From: Thermomonas beijingensis
GTDB lineage: Bacteria; Pseudomonadota; Gammaproteobacteria; Xanthomonadales; Xanthomonadaceae
DNA: 64,000 nucleotides
Direction: 5' to 3'
Assembly (NCBI RefSeq): GCF_020034655.1
Contig: NZ_JAIQDJ010000007.1
Span: 1-64,000 of the forward strand
The notes beneath the pieces were generated by a model, which was not told where the DNA came from, did no database searches, and saw only the letters and a program-made list of their open reading frames with translations. This document shows positions 7,257-16,770 of this stretch, piece after piece. Each line of letters opens with the position of its first letter. Position 1 is the stretch's first letter. The translations under genes and the position numbers were made by a program.

Positions 7257-8990
7257 ATGCCCGCCCAGCATGACCCCACGCGCCGCCGCCTGCTGCACGG
7301 CATGGCGCTGGGTGGCGCGGCAGTGGCGCTGCAACCGTTGTGGGCGCTGGCATCACCGGGCCAACCGACGGTGCTGGCCGGCACCGATGTTGACCTGTGC
7401 ATCGCGCGCACGCCGGTGAACATCACCGGCAAAACGGTCGACGCGTTCACCGTGAATGGCAGCCTGCCCGGCCCGATCCTGCGTTGGTGCGAAGGCGATA
7501 CCGTGCGCATTCGCGTGCGCAATGCACTGGCGGAAACCAGCTCGATCCATTGGCACGGCCTGCTGCTACCGGCCAATATGGACGGCGTGCCGGGCATGAG
7601 TTTTGACGGTATCGCCCCCGGCGGCGATTATCTGTATCAATTCAAGCTCAAGCAAAGCGGCACCTACTGGTACCACAGCCATTCCAGCCTGCAAGAACAA
7701 GCGGGGCTGCTGGGGCCCATCATCATCGACCCGATTGCGCCGGATCCATGGGCCTGCGCTCATGATTACGTGGTGCTGCTCTCGGATTGGACCGATCTGG
7801 ACCCGGCACGATTGTTCGCGCGGATGAAAAAACGCAGCGACTACGACAACACCTACAAGCGCACACTGGGCGACTTTGTGCGCGATGCCCGCGCACGAGG
7901 CCTACGCGCCACGTTGGCCGACCGCAAAGCCTGGGGCGCGATGCGGATGAGCCCCAGCGACCTCGCCGACGTCAATGGCCATACCTACACCTACCTCGCC
8001 AATGGCCACACTGCCGCGCAGAACTGGACGGGAATATTTGCCCCCGGTGAACGTGTGCGCCTGCGCTTCATCAACGGCGCGGCGATGACCTTCTTTGATG
8101 TCCGCATTCCCGGTTTGAAGCTGACCGTGGTGGCTGCCGATGGGCAGCCGATCCAGCCGGTAGAAATCGACGAATTTCGCATCGCGCCAGCGGAAACCTA
8201 TGACGTGATCGTGCAGCCCATGGATGCCGTGGCGTACACCGTGTTCGCGCAAGCGATGGATCGCAGCGGCTATACCCGCATCACCTTGGCCCCGCACATC
8301 GGGATGCAAGCGGCAATTCCGATGCCGGATAAACGCCCGTTGCTGACGATGGACGATATGGGTCACGACGGGCACGCGATGGACAAGGCGGGCGAAATGA
8401 CCTGCGGCGCCGCAATGGGAATGCCCGCGATGGAAGGCATGGCGGGCATGACACATGGCAGTGCAATGCAAACCCACCCGGCCAGCGAAACCCGCAACCC
8501 GGATGTGGATATGCAAACGATGGCACCCGTGCCGAAGTTGGATGACCCCGGCATTGGCCTGCGCAACAACGGCCGCAGCGTGCTGCGCTATGCCGATCTA
8601 CGCAGCCTGCATGCGCCTGCCGATGGCCGCGAACCGTCTCGCACAATCGAGCTGCATCTGACCGGCAATATGGAACGCTTCACGTGGGGGTTTGATGGCA
8701 TCCGCTTCGGTGATGCCGCCCCCATCCGGCTCAAATACGGCGAGCGCATGCGCCTTGTACTGATCAACGACACCATGATGGAACATCCGATCCACCTGCA
8801 TGGTCTGTGGAGCGATTTGGAAGATGCGCACGGGCAATTTCTGGTGCGCAAACACACGGTGAGCATCCCGCCGGGCAGCAAACGCAGCATTCGTGTGACT
8901 GCCGATGCGCTGGGCCGTTGGGCATTCCACTGCCACATGCTGCTGCATATGGAAGGTGGCATGATGCGTGAAATGCGGGTGGAGGAATGA
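7257..8990 (+). CDS. periplasmic multicopper oxidase, copper resistance CopA/PcoA type
   Basis: A 577-residue Tat-exported multicopper oxidase. The amino end has the twin-arginine signal (RRRLLHGMALGGAAVAL). The copper ligands are in their usual four motifs: SIHWHGLLLP, TYWYHSHSS, HPIHLHGLW and HCHMLLHMEGGM. A methionine- and histidine-rich stretch at about residues 360-405 (MGHDGHAM, MGMPAMEGMAGM) would collect extra Cu(I). It oxidises Cu(I) to the less harmful Cu(II) in the periplasm. In plasmid systems this protein is called CopA or PcoA; I leave the symbol empty to avoid confusion with the ATPase. The stop overlaps the copB start. Confidence 0.93.
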   Translation: MPAQHDPTRRRLLHGMALGGAAVALQPLWALASPGQPTVLAGTDVDLCIARTPVNITGKTVDAFTVNGSLPGPILRWCEGDTVRIRVRNALAETSSIHWHGLLLPANMDGVPGMSFDGIAPGGDYLYQFKLKQSGTYWYHSHSSLQEQAGLLGPIIIDPIAPDPWACAHDYVVLLSDWTDLDPARLFARMKKRSDYDNTYKRTLGDFVRDARARGLRATLADRKAWGAMRMSPSDLADVNGHTYTYLANGHTAAQNWTGIFAPGERVRLRFINGAAMTFFDVRIPGLKLTVVAADGQPIQPVEIDEFRIAPAETYDVIVQPMDAVAYTVFAQAMDRSGYTRITLAPHIGMQAAIPMPDKRPLLTMDDMGHDGHAMDKAGEMTCGAAMGMPAMEGMAGMTHGSAMQTHPASETRNPDVDMQTMAPVPKLDDPGIGLRNNGRSVLRYADLRSLHAPADGREPSRTIELHLTGNMERFTWGFDGIRFGDAAPIRLKYGERMRLVLINDTMMEHPIHLHGLWSDLEDAHGQFLVRKHTVSIPPGSKRSIRVTADALGRWAFHCHMLLHMEGGMMREMRVEE

Positions 8991-9865
8991 GTATGCGCAA
9001 CGTCATCGCGCTGCCTCTGCTGCTGTGCATCGGCACGGCCTTCGCGCAGGAGCACACGCATCACACCATGCCGGCGCAGGCGCAAGCACAAGACGCGCAC
9101 GCCGCGCTTCGCCAACCCGCGGAGACAGAGACCCAATCCAGCGCGCAGCCGGCATCACTTTCCGCATCTGGCTATCGCCCCCCTGCCCTTACCGATGCCG
9201 ATCGCGCTGCCGCGTTCCCGCTGCTGCGCAGCCATCACGACCACGCCGATCCGTTGCTGTGGATGCTGCAGGCCAACCGTTTCGAATGGACACAAGCCGA
9301 TGCCTTGGCTTGGTCAGGCAACGCGTGGATTGGGCATGACCGTGGCCGGCTTTGGCTGCGCAGCGAAGGCGAGCGCACCCACGGCAAAACCAGCGCCCGT
9401 CTGGAAGCGTTGTGGGGCAAGCCCGTGAATGCGTGGTGGGATGTAGTGGCCGGCGTGCGCCATGACAGCGGTCACGGGCCGGCCCGCGATTGGTTGGCCG
9501 TGGGTGTGCAGGGACTTGCGCCCTACAAATTCGAGGTGCAGGCCACCGCTTATCTGGGTAGTGGCGGTCGCAGTCTGCTGCACGCGGAAGCCGAGTACGA
9601 AATGCTGCTGACCAACAAACTGATGTTGCAACCCCGCATCGAAGCCAGTTTCCATGGCCGGGATGATCGCACGCGGGGAATCGGCGCAGGGCTGTCGGAA
9701 ACCTCGGCCGGGCTGCGTCTGCGCTATGAAATCCGGCGCGAGTTTGCACCGTACATTGGCTATGCATGGGCGCAAAAACATGGGCGCACCGCATCTCTAG
9801 CCGAAGCGGCCGGCGGCACTGCGAACGAAAGCGGCTGGGTGGCGGGCTTGCGGTTCTGGTTTTGA
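8987..9865 (+). CDS. copB: CopB/PcoB outer-membrane copper resistance protein
   Basis: A 292-residue outer-membrane protein with a Sec signal (MSMRNVIALPLLLCIGTAFA). A short His/Met linker (EHTHHTMPAQAQA) is followed by the CopB beta-barrel domain beginning near DHADPLLWMLQANRFEW and ending in the aromatic LRFWF that marks barrel proteins. The start ATG overlaps the upstream stop as ATGA; a second ATG 6 bp later is possible. It pairs with the multicopper oxidase in periplasmic copper sequestration. The linker is shorter than in the Pseudomonas syringae protein. After it, 148 bp show no gene. Confidence 0.9.
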   Translation: MSMRNVIALPLLLCIGTAFAQEHTHHTMPAQAQAQDAHAALRQPAETETQSSAQPASLSASGYRPPALTDADRAAAFPLLRSHHDHADPLLWMLQANRFEWTQADALAWSGNAWIGHDRGRLWLRSEGERTHGKTSARLEALWGKPVNAWWDVVAGVRHDSGHGPARDWLAVGVQGLAPYKFEVQATAYLGSGGRSLLHAEAEYEMLLTNKLMLQPRIEASFHGRDDRTRGIGAGLSETSAGLRLRYEIRREFAPYIGYAWAQKHGRTASLAEAAGGTANESGWVAGLRFWF

Positions 9866-10013
9866 ACTCGCATCGTCCCGCAATTCACCAGCCACATGAC
9901 AAAAGGCATATGTAGGTTTGCGTTTTTACCGGTAAGAATCAGGCGGGGATTGCCGGACGTGTCACCCCAGATCGACCTCCTGCCCTGCGGGGCTCAACTG
10001 GTGGAGAACTGCC

Positions 10014-11648
10014 TTGCATCGTCGTGAATTTCTTGCCCTATCTGGGCTTACCGCCGGCGGCTTATTGTTGCCTTCATTCTTTGGCAACGCCATTGCTGCC
10101 GAGCAATTACTGGAAACCATCGATCCGGCATTGAAAAAGCGCTTGGCTGATGACGCACTGAGCGCCGCCAAGGCTGCAGGCGCCAGCTACTGCGATGTGC
10201 GTATTGGCCGCTATCTGCGACAAGCGGTGATGACCCGTGAGAACAAGGTGCAAGGTGTGATGAATGGCGAGTCCACCGGGGTGGGCATTCGCGTCATCGC
10301 CAATGGCGCGTGGGGTTTTGCCGCTACCAATGAGCTGTCCCAAGCTGGTGTTGTGCGCGCCGCGCAACAGGCCGCCGCGATTGCCAAGGCCAATGCCAAG
10401 TTCCAAACCGTGCCGGTGCAACTGGCGAAAGCGCCCAGCTATGGTGAAGTGGCATGGAAAACCCCCATTCGCAAAAACGCGATGGCTGTACCGATCAAAG
10501 AAAAAGCAGATCTGTTGTTGGGCGTGAATGCGGCGGCGATGGCGGCAGGTGCCAGCTTCGTCAACTCCACCCTGTTTGCAATCAACGAACAAAAATATTT
10601 TGCCAGCACCGATGGCTCTTACATCGACCAGGATGTGCACCGCATCTGGGCACCGATGGGCGTTACCGTCATCGACAAAGCCAGCGGCAAGTTCCGCTCA
10701 CGTGCCGGCCTGTCCTCGCCACGCGGCATGGGCTATGAATACCTGGAACCGGATCCGGCCGAGCGGTTTGAGTTGCCAGGTGGTGCGGTGGTCTATCGCA
10801 ATGCCTATGACATGAAGGCCGATGCCATTGCGGCGGCAAAACAGGTCAAAGAAAAACTGATGGCCAAATCGGTCAAGCCAGGCAAATATGATTTGGTGCT
10901 GGATCCTTCGCACACTTGGCTGACCATCCATGAGTCCGTGGGCCACCCCTTGGAACTGGACCGTGTGCTGGGCTACGAGGCCAATTATGCCGGTACCAGT
11001 TTTGCCACCATGGACAAGCGCGAGGCGCATTTCCAATACGGCAGCGACAAGGTCAACATCGTTGCCGACAAGACCCAGCCTGGCTCGTTGGGTGCAGTGG
11101 GTTGGGACGATGAGGGCGTGAAGTGCAAGCAATGGGATCTGATCAAAGCCGGCAAGTTGGTGGATTACCAAACCATTCGCGATCAAGCGCACATCCTGGG
11201 CAAAACCGAATCCGATGGCTGTTGCTATGCCGACTCCTGGAGCAGCGTGCAGTTCCAACGGATGGCCAATGTGTCGCTGAAAGCAGGTAGCGACAAGCTC
11301 AGCCCGGCCGAGATGATCAAGGGTGTGGAGAATGGCATCTACATCATTGGTGATGGCTCGTTCTCGATTGACCAACAGCGCTATAACGCGCAATTTGGCG
11401 GTCAGCTGTTCTATGAAATCAAGAACGGCAAGATCACCGGGCAAATTGAGGATGTGGCTTATCAGATCCGTACACCGGAATTCTGGAATGCCTGCGCTGC
11501 CGTCTGCGATCAAAGCGATTACCGGCTGGGCGGCTCGTTCTTCGACGGCAAGGGGCAACCGGGGCAAGTGTCGGCTGTCTCGCATGGCTCGGCCACCGCA
11601 CGTTTCAACGGCATCAACGTCATCAACACTGCTCGCAGCCTCGGCTGA
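10014..11648 (+). CDS. TldD-like metalloprotease with a Tat signal
   Basis: A 544-residue TldD/PmbA-family protein. It starts at a TTG with GGAG 8 bp upstream; the amino end (HRREFLALSGLTAGGLLLP) is a twin-arginine signal, which cytoplasmic E. coli TldD lacks. The zinc motif HESVGH is at about residues 306-311. Near the end, the cysteine position of the classic CGKxGQ zinc-ligand motif reads DGKGQPGQ, so the third ligand may differ. TldD and its partner form a processing protease acting on unfolded peptides. It is the first gene of an eight-gene operon and is followed 23 bp later by its PmbA-like partner. Export to the periplasm is inferred from the signal. Confidence 0.85.
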   Translation: MHRREFLALSGLTAGGLLLPSFFGNAIAAEQLLETIDPALKKRLADDALSAAKAAGASYCDVRIGRYLRQAVMTRENKVQGVMNGESTGVGIRVIANGAWGFAATNELSQAGVVRAAQQAAAIAKANAKFQTVPVQLAKAPSYGEVAWKTPIRKNAMAVPIKEKADLLLGVNAAAMAAGASFVNSTLFAINEQKYFASTDGSYIDQDVHRIWAPMGVTVIDKASGKFRSRAGLSSPRGMGYEYLEPDPAERFELPGGAVVYRNAYDMKADAIAAAKQVKEKLMAKSVKPGKYDLVLDPSHTWLTIHESVGHPLELDRVLGYEANYAGTSFATMDKREAHFQYGSDKVNIVADKTQPGSLGAVGWDDEGVKCKQWDLIKAGKLVDYQTIRDQAHILGKTESDGCCYADSWSSVQFQRMANVSLKAGSDKLSPAEMIKGVENGIYIIGDGSFSIDQQRYNAQFGGQLFYEIKNGKITGQIEDVAYQIRTPEFWNACAAVCDQSDYRLGGSFFDGKGQPGQVSAVSHGSATARFNGINVINTARSLG

Positions 11649-11671
11649 TCGGCGCAAGGAGAGCAAGACCC

Positions 11672-13006
11672 ATGAGTATCCTCACCGAAGCGCAAGCCAA
11701 GACCATTTTGGACAAGGTCATCGCGCTATCCAAGGCCGATGAATGCACCGCCACCTTGCAAGGTTCCATCGAAGGCAACATCCGTTTTGCCCTGAACAAC
11801 ATTTCTACCAGCGGTGTAGTCACCGACACCAGTCTGTCCGTGGCTGTTGCATTTGGTAAGCGCAGTGGCATGGCCAGCATCAACGAGTTCGATGATGCCG
11901 CGTTGCAGCGCGTGGTACGTCGTGCCGAAGACCTGGCACGGTTGGCACCGGAAAACCCCGAGTTCATGCCCATCATCGACAAGCAAACCTATACGCCCAG
12001 CAACACCTTCAACGCGAATACGGCGGCGATTACCCCGGAGTTTCGTGCGCAGGTTGCGGCAGACTCCATCAACCCCTGCAAAGCGGAAAAGCTGATTGCA
12101 GCTGGCTTTCTGGAAGACGGCCAAAGCTTTGTGGCATTCGCCAACAGCAAAGGCAATTTCGGTTATCAGCAAGCAACCGGCTTCAACTACACCTGCACGG
12201 TGCGCACCGAGGATGGACGTGGCTCAGGCTGGGTAGGTCATGCCCTGGAAGATGCCGCCACATTCAAGGCCAGCCATGACATCGAGATCGCCAAGCGCAA
12301 GGCACTCGCCTCACGGGAGGCCAAAGCGCTGGAGCCTGGCAAATACACCGTGATCCTGGAGCCCGCCGCCGCCGCAGGCCTGATCAGCTTCATGATGAAT
12401 TTCTTTGATGCACGCAGTGCGGATGAAGGTCGCAGCTTCCTGTCGAAGAAAGGTGGTGGCAACAAATTGGGGGAGTTGGTATTTGATCCACAGGTCAATC
12501 TCGTTGCCGACCCCTGGCACCCCGAGGCACCGGTGATGCCGTGGGATGGCGAGGGCATGCCACGCACCAAACTGCCGATCATCCAGAATGGAAAAATTGC
12601 CAATTTGTCGTATTCGCGCTTTTGGGCACAAAAGCAAGGCAAACAGCCCAATGCGCGTCCAGGCAATCTGTTGATGCGTGGTGGCGACAAGTCAATTGCC
12701 GATTTGGTCAAAGGCACCAGCAAGGGCATTTTGCTGACACGCACCTGGTATATCCGCATGGTGGATCCGCAGACCGTGCTGCTGACCGGGCTGACTCGCG
12801 ATGGCACCTTCTACATCGAAAATGGCGAGATCAAATACCCGGTCAAGAATTTCCGCTTCAACGAATCCCCAGTCATCATGCTCAACAACATTGATGAGCT
12901 GGGCAAGCCGGTACGAGTGGCGGGTGATGAATCCAGCATGGTGATGATGATCCCACCGATGCGGTTGCGTGATTTCACCTTCACATCACTGTCGGATGCG
13001 GTGTAA
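11672..13006 (+). CDS. PmbA/TldE-like partner protein
   Basis: A 444-residue TldD/PmbA-family member without the HExxxH motif, as expected for the non-catalytic TldE/PmbA subunit. Family landmarks include YTVILEPAAAAGLISFM in the centre and the closing block RNFRF-like VKNFRFNESPVIMLNNID. A good ribosome site (AAGGAG) precedes the ATG. Unlike its neighbour it has no evident signal peptide, which is puzzling if the TldD-like subunit is exported; Tat can carry partners piggy-back, but that is speculation. DUF4159 follows after 9 bp. Confidence 0.85.
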   Translation: MSILTEAQAKTILDKVIALSKADECTATLQGSIEGNIRFALNNISTSGVVTDTSLSVAVAFGKRSGMASINEFDDAALQRVVRRAEDLARLAPENPEFMPIIDKQTYTPSNTFNANTAAITPEFRAQVAADSINPCKAEKLIAAGFLEDGQSFVAFANSKGNFGYQQATGFNYTCTVRTEDGRGSGWVGHALEDAATFKASHDIEIAKRKALASREAKALEPGKYTVILEPAAAAGLISFMMNFFDARSADEGRSFLSKKGGGNKLGELVFDPQVNLVADPWHPEAPVMPWDGEGMPRTKLPIIQNGKIANLSYSRFWAQKQGKQPNARPGNLLMRGGDKSIADLVKGTSKGILLTRTWYIRMVDPQTVLLTGLTRDGTFYIENGEIKYPVKNFRFNESPVIMLNNIDELGKPVRVAGDESSMVMMIPPMRLRDFTFTSLSDAV

Positions 13007-13015
13007 GGACGTGGC

Positions 13016-13711
13016 GTGACCCGCGCCGAGTTCTTGCGTTTGGCGCTGGGCGCATCGGCGGCACTGTTGTTGCCGTCGGTGCGTGCTGCCAGCCGGTTCG
13101 ATTTCCACTTCACCCGGCTCAGATATGATTCCGGTGATTGGGATGTGGATGCACGCATGCCATCCAATCTGATCACTGCGCTGATTGACTACACCAATTT
13201 GCGGGTTGACCCCAGGGAGCATGTCGTCGCATTGGCAGACCCGAAGCTGCTGGCAGCTCCGTTTTGCTATCTGGCCGGCCACAAGCTGGTGGAATTCAAC
13301 CCTGCTGAACGCCGCAACTTTGAACGTTATGTGCGCAATGGCGGCTTTGTACTGGTGGATGATTGCAACCACGACATCGATGGCTTGTTTGCCAAATCGT
13401 TTGAAGCGCAGATGGCCAGTATCTTCGGCAAGTCGGCACTCAAAAAACTGCCCAACACGCACCCGCTATTTTCAAGTTTCTTCAAATTCCCGGACGGCCC
13501 GCCAGCCACCGGTTTCGAGCTCAACGGCTGGGGCGATGACTTGGTACATGACTACTTGCGCAGTATTGAAGTGAATGGCCGGATGGGCGTGCTGTATAGC
13601 AATAAAGACTATGGTTGCGAATGGGATTACGACTGGCGCAACAAGCGCTTCTTGGCGGAAGACAACACGAAGTTTGCGGTCAATATCGTGATGTATGCGT
13701 TGACCTCTTGA
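13016..13711 (+). CDS. DUF4159 protein with signal sequence
   Basis: A 231-residue DUF4159 protein. GTG start at 13016 just after the upstream stop (AAGGAC in between); the amino end ([20 protein letters not shown]) is a signal peptide with a single Arg. The domain shows [14 protein letters not shown] and [11 protein letters not shown], typical of this family, which is related to class-I glutamine-amidotransferase-like folds and found with MoxR/DUF58 genes. Family function is not established. Its gene ends 13 bp before moxR. Probably periplasmic or membrane-anchored. Confidence 0.85.
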   Translation: MTRAEFLRLALGASAALLLPSVRAASRFDFHFTRLRYDSGDWDVDARMPSNLITALIDYTNLRVDPREHVVALADPKLLAAPFCYLAGHKLVEFNPAERRNFERYVRNGGFVLVDDCNHDIDGLFAKSFEAQMASIFGKSALKKLPNTHPLFSSFFKFPDGPPATGFELNGWGDDLVHDYLRSIEVNGRMGVLYSNKDYGCEWDYDWRNKRFLAEDNTKFAVNIVMYALTS

Positions 13712-13724
13712 GCACGGAATCCGG

Positions 13725-14729
13725 ATGAATGCGAACACCCGCAATGAAGCCATGATGCAGCAACATCTTGCGCAGCTAAGTCAGCTGCGCGACGCCATTG
13801 CGCATGTCATCGTGGGCCAGCATGACGTAGTGGAGCAACTTCTGATTGGCTTGCTGGCCGGTGGCCATTGCTTGCTGGAAGGCGTGCCGGGGTTAGGTAA
13901 AACCTTATTGGTGCGTTCACTGGGGCAAGCACTGTCCCTGGACTTCAGGCGTGTGCAATTCACCCCGGATCTCATGCCAAGTGACATTCTGGGTACCGAG
14001 TTGCTGGAAGAAGATCACGGGACGGGCAAGCGTGCATTTCGATTCCAGAAAGGGCCGATTTTCACGCACCTGCTGTTAGCAGATGAGCTCAACCGCACGC
14101 CCCCAAAAACGCAGGCTGCGCTACTGGAAGCCATGTCAGAGGGCACTGTCAGCTACGCCGGTACCACCTATGCCTTGCCAGCCCCATTTTTTGTTTTGGC
14201 TACACAAAATCCACTGGAGCAGGCAGGTACCTACCCACTACCGGAAGCGCAGCTGGATCGCTTCTTGTTGCATGTGCGCGTGGGCTACCCAAGTGAACAG
14301 GAAGAGCGCGACATCCTCAGCCAAACTACCGGCAACCATGGTGGCCAGGTGCCCAACGTGATGGAGGGCGCGGCGGTTCTTGCACTGCAAGCCCATGTGC
14401 GGGATGTGCATGTAGGCAGCGACTTGCTCACATGGATCAACCGGCTGGTACGCGCGAGCCGCCCCGGCGATGCGTTGGCAACCGACGATGTGCGCAAGTA
14501 TGTGCGCTGGGGTGCTGGCCCGCGTGCTGGGCAATCCCTAGTTCTGGCAGCCAAAGCACGGGCGCTACTGCATGGTCGTTTTGCCGCAACCCGGGAGGAT
14601 GTGATTGCACTGGCCTCCCCGGTCATGCGCCATCGCTTGTTGCTCTCGTTTGCGGCGGAAGCCGAACAGAAACAGGCGGATGATGTGATCGCAGTTTTAC
14701 TGCGTGCAGTGCCCTACCCCGCCACCTGA
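13725..14729 (+). CDS. MoxR-family AAA+ ATPase
   Basis: A 334-residue cytoplasmic AAA+ ATPase of the MoxR group. Walker A is GVPGLGKT (residues 53-60), Walker B sits in [20 protein letters not shown], sensor 1 in [20 protein letters not shown], and the lid follows. MoxR ATPases act as chaperones that load cofactors or remodel protein complexes and are nearly always next to DUF58 and VWA/Bat proteins, as here. The stop overlaps the DUF58 start (ATGA-type overlap), indicating translational coupling. The client is unknown; candidates are the membrane proteins encoded downstream. Confidence 0.93.
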   Translation: MNANTRNEAMMQQHLAQLSQLRDAIAHVIVGQHDVVEQLLIGLLAGGHCLLEGVPGLGKTLLVRSLGQALSLDFRRVQFTPDLMPSDILGTELLEEDHGTGKRAFRFQKGPIFTHLLLADELNRTPPKTQAALLEAMSEGTVSYAGTTYALPAPFFVLATQNPLEQAGTYPLPEAQLDRFLLHVRVGYPSEQEERDILSQTTGNHGGQVPNVMEGAAVLALQAHVRDVHVGSDLLTWINRLVRASRPGDALATDDVRKYVRWGAGPRAGQSLVLAAKARALLHGRFAATREDVIALASPVMRHRLLLSFAAEAEQKQADDVIAVLLRAVPYPAT

Positions 14730-15625
14730 TGCAACGCATGCCAGAGGCTTTGATTCCACCGGATGTACGCAGTCGTCTGAACGAACTGCGATTACAGGCA
14801 CAGCGCACCCGTGCAGCGCAAGGGATTGGATTGCATGCCAGCCACAACCGTGGCGCCGGGCTCGAGTTTTCGCAATATCGCAGCTATGAGCCTGGCGATG
14901 AGTTGCGCCAGATCGACTGGAAGCTGTACGCACGCTCGGATCGTTTTTTTGTACGCGAGGCCGAACGTGAAAGCCCATTGACCGTGTGGTTACTGCTCGA
15001 CGCCAGTGCTTCGATGGCGCAAGCCGATCAAGCAAAGCCCGGGTTTTCACGTCTGCAGGCCGCCAAAAGTCTGGCCGCCTGCGTTGTTGAACTGGCTTTG
15101 CGGCAAGGTGACCACTTCGGGTTGATTGCATTGCGTGAAGATGGCGTGCAATTACTCCCTGCCAGCAGCGGCCCGCGCCAGCGCGACCGTCTCTGGTTGT
15201 CACTGCATTCGCTGACAGCACAGGCGCGCTTCCCGCAGGGTGAGCGTTTGAACCCAGTCTGGGAGCGCATTGTTGCCGATGATCTGGTTATCGTGCTCAG
15301 TGATGGTTTCGATGATGGCTGCATTGCGTTGGCAGAACGTCTTGCCGCTGCGCGCCGCGAGGTCATATTCATTCAACTGTTAACCGCCGAAGAGCGTGAC
15401 TTTCCATTTACCGGAGGTCATTTGTTTCATGATCCTGAAACAGGCCAGACCGTCTCCGGTGATGGCAAAGCAATGCGGGCAGAGTTTCTGCAGCAGTTCA
15501 ACCGGGCATTGCAGATGCTGGATGCGCGATTGGATGCGGCCGGTATCGTGCATGTGCGCCATGTGCTGGATGCCCCGCTGGATATCCCATTGCGACAGTT
15601 GTTTGGCAAGCACGCGCGGCCATGA
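14729..15625 (+). CDS. DUF58 protein (VWA-like, MoxR partner)
   Basis: A 298-residue protein with the DUF58 signature YEPGDELRQIDWKLYAR at about residues 53-69, followed by a von Willebrand A-like fold whose MIDAS-type metal site begins LLDASASM. No transmembrane segment is seen. DUF58 proteins are the standard partners of MoxR ATPases. It overlaps both neighbours by 1 and 4 bp. The role in this operon is inferred only from association. Confidence 0.9.
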   Translation: MQRMPEALIPPDVRSRLNELRLQAQRTRAAQGIGLHASHNRGAGLEFSQYRSYEPGDELRQIDWKLYARSDRFFVREAERESPLTVWLLLDASASMAQADQAKPGFSRLQAAKSLAACVVELALRQGDHFGLIALREDGVQLLPASSGPRQRDRLWLSLHSLTAQARFPQGERLNPVWERIVADDLVIVLSDGFDDGCIALAERLAAARREVIFIQLLTAEERDFPFTGGHLFHDPETGQTVSGDGKAMRAEFLQQFNRALQMLDARLDAAGIVHVRHVLDAPLDIPLRQLFGKHARP

Positions 15626-16770
15626 ACCCGGGTTTGCTACTGCCAAGCGCGCTTTTTTCGCTGCTTGCCCTGCTGCTTCCACTACTGATCCATCTGGCAC
15701 GACGGCAACAACAGCAGCCTTTGGATTTTGCCGCATTACGCTGGCTTGGCAGCAAGCCAAAACCACGCAGCCGATTTCGTTTAGATGATATTCCGCTACT
15801 GCTTGTGCGCTTGTTATTGCTCGCACTGTTGGCGTTATGGCTGGCAAAACCAGTGCTGCATGGCGCGCCAGATCGACGTACTTATGTAGCGGTCATGCCT
15901 GGGGTTGCCGCCACAACGGTGGCCATGCAAGCGTTGCCCGCAAATGCACGCAAGCATTGGCTGGCGGTTGGCTTCCCTAGCCTGGACAGCGACCCACCAG
16001 CGGATGCGCAACCCATTGCCAGTTTGCTGCGACAACTGGATGCCGAGCTGCCATCCGAGGCACCTTTAGTCGTACTGGCCACCACGCAGTTCGATGGTGC
16101 TGATGCGCGGCTCCCCATACTTTCGCGAAGTGTGGATTGGCGCATCGTTGCCGGCGCACCGCCATCAACGCCAATGGTCACCGCACTGGCCGCGCCTCGC
16201 TTGCAAATCAGATCTGATTCAGCACATCGCACGCAGGCCGGTTATCTGCATGCTGCAAGCCGCGCATGGCAAACACCTGCAGAATTCACGGCGAGCTCAG
16301 CAGCATTCCCGAACAATCAGCAAATTGTGCTGGTCTGGTTTGTGTCCGACCCACTGCCCACGACCTTGTTGGAGTGGGTCGCACATGGCGGCACGGTGAT
16401 ACTCGACTCCAGCCATGCGCTGCCGCAGTCTCGTCATCCTGTTTCGCTTTGGCAAAATGCTGCCGGCATTGATCTTCTGCAAGCCATCGCATATGGCAAA
16501 GGCCGTTTGTTGCGTTTCACCCGGCCGCTGCAACCAGCACAAATGGCGGAGCTGTTGAACGCCGAATTTCCACAACACCTGCACGATGCACTGCAAGCAC
16601 CCGGTGTTGCACCCATCCCTGCAGATGCAAGAACTTATCGGCCCCAGACTGGTGCAAACGCCTATCCACAAGCCCCTTATTCACTGCAGCCGTGGCTGGC
16701 GTTGGTGCTGGCGCTAGTGTTCTTGAGTGAGCGTTGGCTGGCTACCGGTAGGCGTGGGGAGCAAGCATGA
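15622..16770 (+). CDS. BatA-like membrane protein (aerotolerance family)
   Basis: A 382-residue membrane protein. The first 85 residues are the BatA amino-terminal module: a helix (SALFSLLALLLPLLIHLARR), the LDFAALRWL segment, then a second helix (LLLVRLLLLALLALWLAKPV). The middle is a periplasmic domain without a full MIDAS motif, and a last helix (LQPWLALVLALVFLSERWLA) lies near the carboxy end. This is the usual fourth member of MoxR/DUF58/Bat clusters. It overlaps neighbouring genes by 4 bp at both ends. Confidence 0.8.
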   Translation: MNPGLLLPSALFSLLALLLPLLIHLARRQQQQPLDFAALRWLGSKPKPRSRFRLDDIPLLLVRLLLLALLALWLAKPVLHGAPDRRTYVAVMPGVAATTVAMQALPANARKHWLAVGFPSLDSDPPADAQPIASLLRQLDAELPSEAPLVVLATTQFDGADARLPILSRSVDWRIVAGAPPSTPMVTALAAPRLQIRSDSAHRTQAGYLHAASRAWQTPAEFTASSAAFPNNQQIVLVWFVSDPLPTTLLEWVAHGGTVILDSSHALPQSRHPVSLWQNAAGIDLLQAIAYGKGRLLRFTRPLQPAQMAELLNAEFPQHLHDALQAPGVAPIPADARTYRPQTGANAYPQAPYSLQPWLALVLALVFLSERWLATGRRGEQA

